This document shows positions 29,621 through 39,214 of a stretch of 64,000 bases of DNA, piece by piece. Positions within the stretch are counted from its first letter, which is position 1. Every line of letters begins with the position of its first letter. The position numbers were made by a program, and so were the translations under genes. Source of the stretch: Vombatus ursinus (Eukaryota > Chordata > Mammalia > Diprotodontia > Vombatidae); contig NW_020945064.1 in assembly GCF_900497805.2 (NCBI RefSeq), positions 7,763,675 through 7,827,674 on the forward strand, written 5' to 3'. The notes beneath the pieces were generated by a model. The model made no database searches, was not told the origin of the DNA, and saw nothing but the letters and a program-made list of their open reading frames with translations.

Positions 29621-29784
29621 ATGGCAAATGCAGGAATTTGTTTTATTTGAATATACATATTTGTAACAAGGATTTTTTTCCCTTGCTTTATCAGTGAGGG
29701 GTCAGAGGGAAAGGAAACCTTTGTTTGAAAACAAAATTAATTTAGAAAGAAGGCAATGCTCCAGATATTGCTAGAGAGCAGTTC

Positions 29785-30010
29785 TCATGTGTCCCCTCCC
29801 CCCAGTCATCTTTCCCCCAGTCTGAACCCCCGCAGCTCCTTCAGTCTCTCTCCTCGGGCCACGACCTCGAGACCCTTGGTTACTCTGATTGCTTTTCTGT
29901 AGACAACTCTAGCTTATCCATGTTCTCCTAAAATGAACATCCAGAAGTGAACACAATCCCCAGACGTGGTTTGATCCACGATTATAACATTGAAGCATTA
30001 TAAGGACCTC
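29785..30010 (-). mobile_element. CR1/L3 LINE 3' end, second half
   Basis: 'gcagctccttcagtctctct', 'gacctcgagacccttggtta' and 'gaagtgaacacaatccccag' resume the reversed element exactly where 29,125 left off. Confidence 0.8.
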
Positions 30011-30254
30011 GAGAACCATCTAAGCTGGAGTAGCAGAGACTAGATTCCAACCTGCTGTTTTCTGACTGCAGCTCTAGGATCTGTCCACTCTGTTACTGTC
30101 ATAGGGGTGTCAGCTTAAAGTCTATACCCCTACTCCAAGACCAGCCTTCTAAAGGAACTTCCATTCCAGGCTCCTGATTGCTCTTCTCCCCCCACCCCAT
30201 TATGTTCATCATAAGTCCTAAGGGCCCCTTCTCTTTTTGTAGCTCCTTAAATAC
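30011..30254. other. MIR scrap and unassigned DNA
   Basis: 'ctaagctggagtagcagaga' to 'gatctgtccactctgttact' (to about 30,097) may be a decayed reversed MIR. The rest is unrecognised. Confidence 0.4.
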
Positions 30255-30422
30255 CAGGGGGAAGCTAGGTGGCTCAGTAGATAGAACACTGGGCCTGGAG
30301 TCAGGAAGACCTGAGTTCAAATCTGGCCGCAGATACTTACTAGCTGTGTGACCTTGGGCAAGTCACTTAACCTCTGTTTGTCCTAATCCACCGCAGAACA
30401 AAATGGCAAACCACCCCCGTAT
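30255..30422 (+). mobile_element. MAR1-type SINE, interrupted at its 3' half
   Basis: 'gggggaagctaggtggctca', 'ggcctggagtcaggaagacc', 'gtgaccttgggcaagtcact', then 'aacaaaatggcaaaccaccc', where a second SINE begins. Confidence 0.85.
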
Positions 30423-30648
30423 TAGGGCAGTTAGGTGGCACAGTGGATAGAGCACCATCCCTGGAGTCAAGTGTTGCTGCTGAGTCGTTTTCAGTCACGT
30501 CCAACTCTGACGTGAGTTTAAATCCAGCCCCAGACACTTACTAACTGTGTGACCCTGGGCAAATCACTCAACCCTGTTTGCTTCAGTTTCCTCAACTGTA
30601 AAATGATCCTGAAGAACGGGACATGACTGAAACAATTCAACAACAGTA
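30423..30648 (+). mobile_element. MAR1-type SINE carrying an inverted piece of a MAR1/RTE tail
   Basis: 'agggcagttaggtggcacag' head and 'gacatgactgaaacaattca' tail. Between 'ggagtcaa' and 'tgagtttaaatcc', about 40 bases (30,472-30,511) read 'gctgagtcgttttcagtcac' and 'gtccaactctgac', the reverse complement of a MAR1/BovB-type 3' end. Confidence 0.85.
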
Positions 30649-30904
30649 GACACCAAGGAGTGATGAGTTCTCGTCTCAGTGTGGAGCCCTTTGTTCACCT
30701 CACAAGGGGCCTTGCCCATGGGGCAAGATGCTGAATAAATTTGTTGAATGGAACAGAAGTTAATTTGACTCACTGCTACTTTTACAGTTGGTTGACTTCC
30801 ATGATGATATAAAACTGAACTGACTTGATCGCTGAGACACCTTCTGAATCTATGATCGGGTGCTAAAATGATAAACTCGTTGGCAAAGTCTATGTAGTCA
30901 CGAA
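30649..30904. other. unassigned
   Basis: A tail-like 'gctgaataaatttgttgaat' near 30,730 hints at an L2/MIR end. No gene; the 114-codon minus-strand frame here overlaps MAR1 sequence. Confidence 0.4.
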
Positions 30905-31175
30905 TCAATCAATTAACATATTAAGTGCCTACTGTGTGCCGTGCACTGTGCTAAGTTCTGGGCTACAAAAAGAGGCAAAAGACAGTCTCTGCCCTCAAGG
31001 AGCTCACAATCTAATGGGGGAGACAGTAAGCAAACAAATATGTACAAACAAGCTATAAACAGGATAAATAGGAAATAATTAACAAAAGGAAGATGCTAGA
31101 ATTGAGCAGGGTTGGGAAAGACTTCCTACAGAAGATGGGATTTTAGTTGTGATTTAAAGGAAGCCGGGGTAAATA
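30905..31175 (-). mobile_element. L2 LINE 3' end
   Basis: 'aatcaatcaattaacatatt', 'gtctctgccctcaaggagct', 'acaaatatgtacaaacaagc' and 'gacttcctacagaagatggg'. It is one of the better preserved reversed L2 tails. Confidence 0.92.
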
Positions 31176-31395
31176 CCAGTAGATAAATGATCAACACATA
31201 TGAACAATTTTCAGAAAACTTGCTATAAATGACCCCATGAAAACATGCTCTAAATCATTCATAGCTAGAGCAAAGCAAATGAAAACAACTCTGAGGTTCT
31301 GCCTTATACCTCGAAAATTTGCAGAGATGGGACGAATGCCTGGTGGAAGACAAACGTTCTGACCCACTATTGGTGAGGCTGTGTCACAGTGGTCA
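31176..31395 (+). mobile_element. L1 LINE ORF2 fragment
   Basis: 'gataaatgatcaacacatat' and 'gcaaatgaaaacaactctga' correspond to the ORF2 stretch just upstream of the Cys-rich C-terminal block. The copy at 45.65 kb has the same 'gcaaatgaaaacaactctga'. The variant differs after that point, so it may be an older L1 subfamily. Stops in all frames. Confidence 0.7.
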
Positions 31396-31866
31396 GATCA
31401 TTCTCATTTATTAAGTACTTACAATATGCCTGGCACAGTACTAAGCACTCAGTATGCAAAGAAGGGCAAAGCAGACCCTATCCTAGGGAAGCTCACGTTC
31501 GAATGAGAGAGAAAATATGAAAATAACTAGGTACATACAAGATACATACTGAGTAAATAGAAGGTAATTTTAGAGGGGAAGGCATTGTGGGTGGAGATGA
31601 AAGGGAGGGAACTGCGGGGAGGGAAGGGAAAGAGACTAGACAAGCCTTCCTGCAGAAGGTAAGATTTCAGCGGAGTCTTGAAGGAAGCAGGCAAACTAAG
31701 AGGCAGAGGTGAGGGGGCAGAGCATTCCAAGCATGGCGGACAGCCAGTACAAGGGACGGAGGTGGGAGCAAGACGGCCAGAGTATCATGGAGTTTGTGGA
31801 TAGGAATAAAAAAGGGAGATTGGAAAGGTAGGAAGGGGCCAGGCTGTGAAGAGCTTTAAGCAGAGG
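31396..31866 (-). mobile_element. L2 LINE 3' part
   Basis: 'tttattaagtacttacaata', 'ccttcctgcagaaggtaaga', 'ggggcagagcattccaagca' and 'ggggccaggctgtgaagagc'. Reverse frames contain 'LNPLLKALHSLAPSYLSNLP', matching the L2 C-terminal region. Confidence 0.85.
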
Positions 31867-31982
31867 ATTTAGACTGTAAGTTCCTTGAGGGTGGAGACAA
31901 TCTTTTGCCTCTTTTTGTATCCCCAACACTTAGTACAGTGCCTGGAACATAGTAGATACTTAATAAATGTTGAGTGATATAT
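31867..31982 (+). mobile_element. L2 LINE 3' end
   Basis: 'agactgtaagttccttgagg', 'ttgtatccccaacacttagt' and 'cttaataaatgttgagtg'. Opposite orientation to the preceding L2. Confidence 0.9.
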
Positions 31983-32024
31983 CCTGGAAGTAATTGATTA
32001 ATCCTGGAGGGAGCAAATGGAATT

Positions 32025-32090
32025 TACTGAGAGAAAGAGAGAGAGAGACAGAGACAGAGAGACGGAGAGAGAGAGGGAGAGAGAGAGAGA

Positions 32091-32138
<48 letters not shown>
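32025..32138 (+). repeat. (GA)n followed by (GT)n
   Basis: Purine (GA) units to 32,091, then about 20 uninterrupted 'gt' units to 32,138. It lies immediately upstream of an L2 tail. Confidence 0.97.
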
Positions 32139-32141
<3 letters not shown>

Positions 32142-32252
32142 TTCCCCAGATAGAATGAAAGCTACCTGAAGGCTGGGATTGTTCATCTTTGTACCCTATT
32201 TGCCTAGGACCTAGCATGTGATAAAATGCTTTGTTAATTGATTGATTGAGAT
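32139..32252 (+). mobile_element. L2 LINE 3' end
   Basis: 'gctgtttccccagatagaat', 'gtaccctatttgcctaggac' and terminal 'gttaattgattgattgag'. The (GT)n replaces sequence normally upstream of 'tgttgtctcccc'. Confidence 0.85.
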
Positions 32253-33290
32253 CTGTAATGATCAGATTCTGCGGTTTCCAAGGTTCCTTTCAAATCTCAG
32301 TCTTTTGGATCCTTTGACCCAGAATGCCCTTGCACACATGTCTACACTTCTCCCTATCCAGAATAGTAAAGTAGGTCCCTGCCTGAGCCTTGTGTACTCA
32401 GGAAAGGACACACTCCCTCTTGATTCCATTCAGGGTATCTTCAGATACATCCAAGGCATTTCTGGCTTACTCTTGGACTTAGTGTTAAACATAACCCAGA
32501 CAAAATCTTTTAATGGCAAATATAATCCAGACAAAATCTTTTAATGGCAAATATAACCCAGATAAAATCTCCTGCTGAGGACAGAGGGGAGAGGATTTAA
32601 GCACAGCTAGTGTTGGCCAGATCTATCAACAACACATAGACCTGGGTTCACTGTCACATCCAACCAGGTGGAAGAATAAGAGAAGAGAGAAAATGAAATC
32701 CAGGGCTCTAAGATGGCATGACTAATTAACAAACTGCCTACAGCTGGCAGCTGGGAAGGTACGCACTTTATCGTATGTCATCATTCCAACTCAGCCCACA
32801 GACTTGTCCATGTTTGCACTGAGCTTAGGGGATCAAAAGCCCTAGGGAAGTACTTCATGTTGCTCTTGGAATAATAACACCGTGGCAAAACCTCCAATCC
32901 ATCTGTGTGGTGCCTCTGTGCGCAGATAATACCAGAGTCAATCGCGTCATTCTGAAATGCTTCAGATTCAAAATGTGCCCTTGCTCGTGACTAATTTTCC
33001 AGTACAATCTGCCCCAAAGCCCTCCTGGTGTCTAACTGTTCTCCAGGAAGCAAGATGTGCCAATTGGCATGATTCAGCCAGCGAGGAGCTGGTCTCAAGC
33101 GTTTCTGACATAGTTCAAACCCATCTGCTGCCGCCACCATCTTCCTTCACACACTTCTTTGCAAGTGGGAGAAGATGGCTGGATTTGAATTACCTTGCTA
33201 TCAAGGGAACCATTGAGACCCTTCCCTTTCATATGCAGAGGCCAATGGTTTTCATTGCTGTCTGAAGCTTCAGCATTGCCTTGGAGTCAT
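32253..33290. other. unassigned, repeat-poor
   Basis: About 1 kb without known transposons. Contains the 31-bp tandem repeat listed next. Frames of about 100 codons (32,242-32,544; 32,957-33,265) show no domain. One of the better candidates for conserved non-coding DNA. Confidence 0.45.
32491..32571 (+). repeat. 31-bp tandem repeat, about 2.6 units
   Basis: Units begin 'ataacccagacaaaatcttt' at 32,491, 32,522 and 32,553. The first two differ by one base; the third is partial and diverged. Confidence 0.95.
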
Positions 33291-33530
33291 GGACTCACAG
33301 CATGTTAGAACTGGAAGGGTCCATATTGGTTGTTCGGTCATTTTTCAGTCGTGTCTGACTCTTTATGGCCCCATTTGGGGTGTACTTGGCAAAGATACTG
33401 GAGTGGTTTGCCATTTCTTTTTCCAGCAAGGGTCCATGTAGGAGGTGCTATTCCAACCTTCTCACTGAACAGAGAGCCCCAGAAGAGGAAGGAGGCTCAC
33501 AGAAAGGAAAGGAACCATCTCCAAATTAAA
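33290..33530 (-). mobile_element. MIR SINE split by a MAR1 fragment
   Basis: 'agcatgttagaactggaagg' on the left and 'ctattccaaccttctcactg' with 'ggaggctcacagaaaggaaa' on the right form one reversed MIR. Confidence 0.65.
33325..33427 (-). mobile_element. 5'-truncated MAR1 SINE with 10-bp target duplication
   Basis: Reversed MAR1 3' half: 'tcagtcgtgtctgactcttt', 'ttggcaaagatactggagtg', 'gtttgccatttctttttcca'. It is flanked by 'aagggtccat' at 33,315-33,324 and 33,428-33,437. Confidence 0.9.
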
Positions 33531-33599
33531 TAGCTAATAACATGTTTGCATAGTGCCCTAAAATTGCCTTTACATCCCTTATGTCATTGGATTTTCATA

Positions 33600-33855
33600 A
33601 TAGACTTAATGGCAGTTGGTGGCAGAACCAGAAGTGGGACCAAGGTCTTCTGAATCCCAGTCATATGATCTCTTTATACTACACTGCATCATTATGGCCT
33701 CTCTGGCATCGAAGACCTCAAAGCTTCTCAAATTGTAGCAATTTATTGTGTGATGTGGGGCATGTCACTTTCCCATTCTGGGCCTCAGTTTCCTTGCCTG
33801 TAAAATGAGGAGCTTGGAAGAGATGACTTCTAAGCGCTTACCAGCTCTAATATTT
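33600..33855. mobile_element. two MIR remnants (reversed then sense)
   Basis: Reversed: 'agaagtgggaccaaggtctt' (33,600-33,710). Sense: 'gggcatgtcactttcccatt' and 'agtttccttgcctgtaaaat' (33,735-33,855). Confidence 0.65.
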
Positions 33856-34079
33856 CATAATTTTACCTCAAAGCCCATTAATTTCCCAAGCTGATCATCT
33901 CTTTAACCAAGGAAACTCCAGAGAGAAGTCCCTGAGAATTCCAGTGTTCTCTCAGTATCAAGATATCTCATAGTCCTTAGGTCATCATTATTATCTAACC
34001 ATGAGCTGGGAGTAACATGCATTTTCCACTAACTGCTGAATGTCTTCAAAATGTTCTGCCTAAATTAAATTGTACTCTG
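33856..34079. other. unassigned
   Basis: No repeat or gene recognised. Confidence 0.4.
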
Positions 34080-34650
34080 AAGCCTCATAAGGCTTCCAGG
34101 GGCTCTCTACTATCTCCAGGATCAATTAAAAATGCTCCATTTGGCTTTTAAAACCCTTTACAATCTGTCTCCCCTCTGCTTTGCAGTGTTACACCTTCCT
34201 CCTCCCCATGTGTTCCACAGTCCAGTGATGCCTGCCTCCTGGCTGTTCCCTTCCCAAGAAGCTCCATCTCTTGGCTCTGGGCATTTCCCCTAGATGTCTT
34301 TTGTGCCTGAAATCCTCTCATTCCTCACCTCCTTCACCTGGCTTCCTGGCCTCCCTTCACAACTCAGCTCAGATTCTATCTTCTTCAAGAAGTCTCTCCT
34401 AGTCACCCCCACCACCAGTACCTTCCCTTAGAGATTACCTCCCTGTCACATTGTATATATTTTGTATGTACACTGTTGTCTGCATAGCATCTACCTCGTT
34501 AGAGTATGAGATCCCTGTGGCAGGGACTATGTTTTTGCCTGTCTTTTGTATCAGCCGGAGTCAACTGTATCATGCTCAAATACTTCAAAATCAAACTGTG
34601 TACTTGCTCTTAATCAGTCTCATAGTTAGTGCTTAACAAATGAGTGCTGA
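34080..34650 (+). mobile_element. L2 LINE 3' part
   Basis: 'ctatctccaggatcaattaa', 'cctcctggctgttcccttcc', 'cttcttcaagaagtctctcc', 'tgtatatattttgtatgtac', 'gtatgagatccctgtggcag'. About 60 foreign bases (from about 34,553) split the terminal tail, which reappears as 'tagttagtgcttaacaaatg'. Confidence 0.88.
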
Positions 34651-34654
34651 TCAT

Positions 34655-34885
34655 GCTGAGGCACAGGATTCAGAACTGAAAGATTTGGAGACGATCTAGT
34701 CTACCCCTTCTAAGTTTACAAATGAGGAAACTGAGGCCAAAAGTGGTTAATAGGCTTTCCTAAGGTCGCACAGTTATCAACAGGTAGTTTAAAGCACCTA
34801 CTATGTGTCAAGTACTGTAGTAGACAAGGAGTGTAAAAAAATAAAAAAGAAACAGGTCCTGCCCTCGAGGAGTTTATTGGGATCT
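34655..34885 (-). mobile_element. MIR SINE and L2 tail fragment
   Basis: Reversed MIR 'aatgaggaaactgaggccaa' (34,665-34,785), followed by a reversed L2-type 'gcacctactatgtgtcaagt' and 'gtcctgccctcgaggagttt' (34,790-34,880). Confidence 0.75.
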
Positions 34886-36044
34886 TGACCCTGGTTCTTA
34901 AAGGCTGTCAGCAGAGTGCGAGCTGGGCCAGATGCTGCAAAATTAGAAATAGGCTTACTGATGGACCAGATAGATGTCTGTCATCTGAGGATACCTAGCT
35001 CACTTTGGAGAGACTCCTTGCAAGGAGGCTGGTCACCAGGTAATGAAGTCTTTTTTACACAACCACTTAAGAAATTGTCTCTCTGAGCTGGTCCGAAGGA
35101 CTCAGGATGAGGAGGAAGAGTGTCTGTGATGTGCGGGGGTGGGGTGTGAGCCCAAGCATACATTGAGGAAATCAGGGATCTTTTGGAATGTTAGAGCAGG
35201 TCCCCAGCTGAGCCTTATGGACCTGGGTAAGGGACACAAGAGCTTGATTTCATTCTGGGCTCTGACTTCCATTACTAACTCACTGTGCCCAAGGCATTTC
35301 AGCTATTTCCAGAGAGGTTTTTTTCATCTGTAAAATGGGGCTACTCATCTACCTCCCTGGAAAAGGACAGAAGAATGCTTTGCCTGGGCTGGCCCAGCCC
35401 AGCCCTGCAAAGACCAGCATCAATGGGCAAAATCAAAGTATGTCTGTTATTTCTCTTCTCTAGAACTGGCCAAAGTTTGCCAAAAGCCCAAGAGAAAACC
35501 AACACGTATGATCCAGCGGCCTACGAAACAAGGCCCTTCTTTGAATTATCAGGGTCATGCCCTTGTGGTCTGGGCAGAGCCCCAAGTACCCAGGCAGGGG
35601 GTGCTTTCTAAATGAGTTGGTTTTATTATCGTTCCAGCTTCCTCCAGTGTGGTCTGTCCTCCTGGGAGAGGCGGAGACTTCGTTTCTGCCCCTCCTACCT
35701 GAGCAGGCCTTTCTGCATCCCCATTCTTCATCTTCAAAGGTGGTCGGGCACCTGGGGGACCTGCTGCCCAGATTGGTTGCTCCTCTTGGAAAAAAAAATC
35801 AGGGGAGCCAGGAACAGAGGTCTCCTTACACAGAGAACTGCTCTCTCAGCTTGTGGTCACTAGCTCTATTTAATAGCTCTTGGGTATCCCACAAGGGTCT
35901 GTTTATGGCCCGTTCCCCATATAGCCATATGCCTGACCACTTCCCTCGGACTGTAGGGCATTCATCTGCATAAAAAGGGGCTTAGGCTGCTGCTAGACAA
36001 AGAAGATAATTCATGGAAAATAGTAAACTTTGAAATGCTACCTA
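34886..36044. other. unassigned, repeat-poor, moderately GC-rich
   Basis: About 1.15 kb without known repeats, apart from a MIR scrap near 35,300-35,345 ('catctgtaaaatggggctac'). A 138-codon plus-strand frame (35,557-35,973) and an overlapping 83-codon frame in another phase show no recognised domain. Coding status is not supported. Confidence 0.45.
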
Positions 36045-36160
36045 AATGTCAATTATTGTGGTCATTGTAAGGGTCGGTGGGTGCAGTATGTATAGAATTG
36101 ATTTCTGATTCAGAATGACCGGGATTCTAATACTGCTTCTGAAACTTGATGGTTGGGGGA
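36045..36160 (+). mobile_element. MIR SINE 5' half
   Basis: 'ttgatttctgattcagaatg' and 'gattctaatactgcttctga', diverged. Confidence 0.5.
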
Positions 36161-36184
36161 CCCAGATGTGAGCCCTGGAGTGGG

Positions 36185-36374
36185 CAGAGGGCTCAAACAC
36201 TCTGGCAGGCCACACGCTGCTGCTGCCCAAACCAGACTAAAATATCAGGGGGAAATATTTAGCAAAAGAAATAAAAATAAAACACAGGTAATAGATTTTA
36301 AAACTAAGTCAATACGTTTCCAATCCTTATGTATAGATTAATGGTCCCTGTTTTTATATGAGTTTGACACTACC
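36185..36374. mobile_element. hAT-like MITE of a second family, about 190 bp
   Basis: Left end 'cagagggctcaaacac' and right end 'gagtttgacactacc' are inverted matches of the type 'gtcaaac..gtttgac'. Internal 'gggggaaatatttagcaaaa' and 'tccttatgtatagattaatg' agree with a marsupial MITE I recall. No target duplication was confirmed. Confidence 0.6.
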
Positions 36375-36419
36375 TTTTTAGGCAACTATGTCTGATTTTA
36401 AGTTCCAGAGAAGGTGCCT

Positions 36420-37215
36420 ACCTGTATGGGCAGAAGGGGTTTCTACAGCCTAATCACCCTCTCTCAGGTCCCTTCCCATTCTAATCTATCCTATACACTG
36501 CTGACCATGTGACTCCCCATTCAACCAACTCCAGTGACCTCCTATTGCCTTTATGATAAAATATGAACTTTAACTTTTAAAGTCTTTTTTTTAAAAATAA
36601 TTTTAAAAAATAATTATGTATTTTTAGTTTTCAACATACACTTCCATAAGATTTTGAGTTTCAAATTTTCTCCCCAACCCTCTCCTTCTCCCTTCCCAAG
36701 ATGGCATGCAATCTGATATAGTTCTACTTATACATTCATATTATAGCTTTTAAAGTCTTACACAACTCAGTCCAAACCAACCTTTCCTACCTTGATGGAC
36801 ATCACTCCCCTTCCTGATTCTATAATTCCGCTAAAATGGCCCTTCCCCCTGTTCTTCACACATGACACTCCAACCTTTATCTCCTACCTCCACACCTTTG
36901 TTCTGGGCTTCCTTACTTCTGCCTCATGGAAGCTTTCTCTTCTTTTAGAGTGTGGCCCAAGGACCATCTTCTGAATGAGACCTTTCTGATCCCCCAACTG
37001 CTGGTGGCCGCCCTCCCAAACTGCCTTAAACTTAAGGCTCTCTGTATATTTGAGCTTTATTTATATTGTATATATTTTCAAATATACTTCTTGCTCCATT
37101 AGAAGGTAAACACACTGCAAGTAGGGATTGTTTCCTTCCTTCTGCTAGCAGCTCCAGTGCCTAGGACAGTACCTGACACATAGTAGGTACTTAACAAATA
37201 CTTGCTGCTTGACAT
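36420..37215 (+). mobile_element. L2 LINE 3' part, split by an L1
   Basis: 'gaccatgtgactccccattc', 'actccagtgacctcctattg', then after the insertion 'tacacaactcagtccaaacc', 'ctcctacctccacacctttg', 'tgcctaggacagtacctgac' and 'taggtacttaacaaatactt'. Confidence 0.85.
36587..36746 (-). mobile_element. short L1 3' end with 13-bp target duplication
   Basis: Reversed L1 3' UTR: 'tttttagttttcaacataca', 'ataagattttgagtttcaaa', 'agatggcatgcaatctgata'. The target duplication 'cttttaaagtctt' lies at 36,574-36,586 and 36,747-36,759. Only about 160 bases were inserted. Confidence 0.9.
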
Positions 37216-37389
37216 TGATTGGGAGTTCCCAACAACAAATGAAATCACAGATCCAATCCCTACCCTACCTCAATTATCATTAATAGGTCTGGCTTCAATA
37301 CTCAGCTTAAGCACTGCCTTCAAGGAGGAAGGACACTAGCAATAGGGGACAAGATAAAAAAGGTTTCATCTTGAAAGAGTGTTATCTGG
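37216..37389. other. unassigned, with an extended-MIR-like phrase
   Basis: 'ttcccaacaacaaatgaaatc' near 37,226-37,246 recalls the 5' end of the extended MIR variant. Nothing else recognised. Confidence 0.4.
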
Positions 37390-37640
37390 ACAACTAGGTT
37401 GGGGTGGTGGATAGAGCGATGGCCCTGGAGTCAGGAGGACCCAAGTTCAAACCTCAGACATTTACTGGCTGGGTTACCCTGGGCAAGTCATTTCACCCTG
37501 TTTGCTTCAGTTTCCTTGTCCGTAAAATGAGCTAGAGAAGGAAATGGCAAACCACTCCAGTATCATTGCTAAGAAAACCCCCAGTACGGTCACAGAGAGT
37601 TAGACGCAACTGAAAAAAGACTCAAAAAAGAAAACAGCAC
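37390..37640 (+). mobile_element. MAR1-type CORE-SINE
   Basis: 'gccctggagtcaggaggacc', 'gagaaggaaatggcaaacca', 'ctccagtatcattgctaaga', 'gagagttagacgcaactgaa'. Confidence 0.9.
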
Positions 37641-37654
37641 TCCGTCAGAAAATA

Positions 37655-37915
37655 TATTCAATATTTAAATTGTAGTCTGCCTTTACAGGTAGCTCTTAAT
37701 TCTAGGGCCTTCCCTTTGTTACTTATCTCCAATTTATCCTGCTTATAGCTGGTATGTAAGTAGTTGTTTGCATACTGTTTCCCCCATTGGATTGTGAGCT
37801 GCTTGAGAGCAGCTTTTTTGCCTGGATTTGGATTTTTGCCTTTCTCTATATCCCCAGCACTTAACAAAATGCCTAGCACATAGTAGGTGCTTTGTAAATG
37901 TTTATTGATAGATTA
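37655..37915 (+). mobile_element. L2 LINE 3' end
   Basis: 'ccttccctttgttacttatc', 'tttatcctgcttatagctgg', 'cccccattggattgtgagct', 'gtaaatgtttattgatagat'. Confidence 0.9.
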
Positions 37916-38105
37916 TGCAGATCTCCCAAATTTCACATGGTCCGTTAAACTTCTCATATTTAAGCTGGTTCTGGATAGGGAAATTTAGCATTCTGGCCAA
38001 CTCCAGGAAGCACAATCTCTGGGCTTTTTCACTGGACATAGTAGAAAAGGGGTCCAATAGGGAGATATCATCACTGGAAAAAGAGCTAGGTCAGTCACTG
38101 TAGCG
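37916..38105. other. unassigned
   Basis: Pre-insertion flank of the L1. No known repeat. Confidence 0.4.
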
Positions 38106-38121
38106 AAAGTAAAGGATAACA

Positions 38122-38987
38122 TCACGTCTATCAGATTGGCCAACATGACAAAACAGGAAAATGATAAACGTTGGAGAAGATGTGGGAAAATTGGAACACT
38201 AATGCATTGTTGGTGGAGTTGTGAAATGATCCAACCATTTTGGAGAGCAATTTGGAACTATGCCCAAAGGGCTATAAAAATGTGCATACTCTTTGACCAA
38301 GCAATAGCACTTTTAGGGTTATATCCTAAAGAAATCATACAAATGGGAAAAGGACCCATGTGTACAAAAATATTTATAGTGGCTCTTTTTGTGGTGGCAA
38401 AGAACTGGAAATTGAGAGGATGCCCATCAATTGAGGAATGACTGAACAAGTTGTGGTATATGAATGTAATGGAATACTATTGTGCTATAAGAAATGACAA
38501 GTAGGCAGACTTCAGAAAAACCTGGAAAGACTTGTATGGTCTGATATTGAGTGAAGTGAGCAGAACCAGGAGAACGTTGTACACAGTAACAGCCACATTG
38601 TGCAATGACTAATATTGATAGACTTAACCCTTCTTAGCAATGCAAGGATCTAAGACATCTCCAAAGGCCTTGTGATGGAAAAAATGCTATCCACATCCAA
38701 AGAAAGAACTATGGAGTTTGAATGCAGATCGAAGCATACTACTTGCTATTTTTTTTTTCTGTTGTGTTTTGTTTCCTCTTTCTGGTGGTTCTTCCTATTG
38801 GTTTAATTCTTACCTACAACATCACTAATGTGAAAATATGTTTAATAGGAATATATATGTATAGCCTATATCAGATTGTGCGCTGTCTTGGGGAGGGACA
38901 TGAGGAGGGACGGGGAGAAAAATTTAAAACTCAAAAGCTTATGGAAGTGATTGTTGATAATTCAAAATAAATTAATTAAAAATTAAA
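38122..38987 (+). mobile_element. L1 LINE 3' end with perfect target duplication (youngest-looking L1)
   Basis: ORF2 C-terminus: MANMTKQENDKRWRRCGKIG, then TLMHCWWSCEMIQPFWRAIW, then 'LGLYPKEIIQMGKG' and 'FVVAKNWKLRGCPSIEE'. The Cys/His set (C-x7-HC-x3-C) is the L1 ORF2 C-terminal zinc-knuckle-like block. A stop replaces Trp in EEWLNK at about 38,441. The 3' UTR with 'agcctatatcagattgtgcg' ends in an A-rich tail. Target duplication 'aaagtaaaggataaca' is perfect (38,106-38,121; 38,988-39,003). 5' truncated to about 866 bases. Confidence 0.97.
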
Positions 38988-39003
38988 AAAGTAAAGGATA
39001 ACA

Positions 39004-39214
39004 AAGGGGAAGCTCCAATGTTGTGTTGGTACCCATGAAATATTAATATGCTGAAGAAGGCCTTAAAACATTTGGTAGATTCTTTCCAGAGGCAAAGGAG
39101 GAGGAGGTATGAAAGGGCTGCACTATGGACTGGTGGCATTGAGGAGACTGTGGATCCATTGAAAGATTGAGTATAGTATTCTTAGTAATAATACATAGCA
39201 GTTCATATTTATGC
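39004..39214. other. unassigned
   Basis: Right flank of the L1, no known repeat. Confidence 0.4.

Larger units (their letters stand above)
29126..29750 (+). mobile_element. L1 LINE 3' end inserted in the CR1/L3
   Basis: 'gaagacttgtatgaactgat' and 'gcagagtaaagggaacagaa' are the L1 ORF2/3' UTR junction text shared with the 38- and 46-kb copies. A simple-repeat-bearing 3' UTR and A-rich end follow. 5' truncation leaves about 625 bases. Confidence 0.75.

Noticed and set aside
35557-35973. 138-codon plus-strand frame
   Set aside because: No domain, and an overlapping open frame in another phase indicates low stop density from GC content.
38136-38441. 101-codon frame with a conserved Cys/His block, possible zinc-finger protein
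   Set aside because: It is the C-terminus of L1 ORF2, bounded by an L1 3' UTR, A-rich tail and target duplication.
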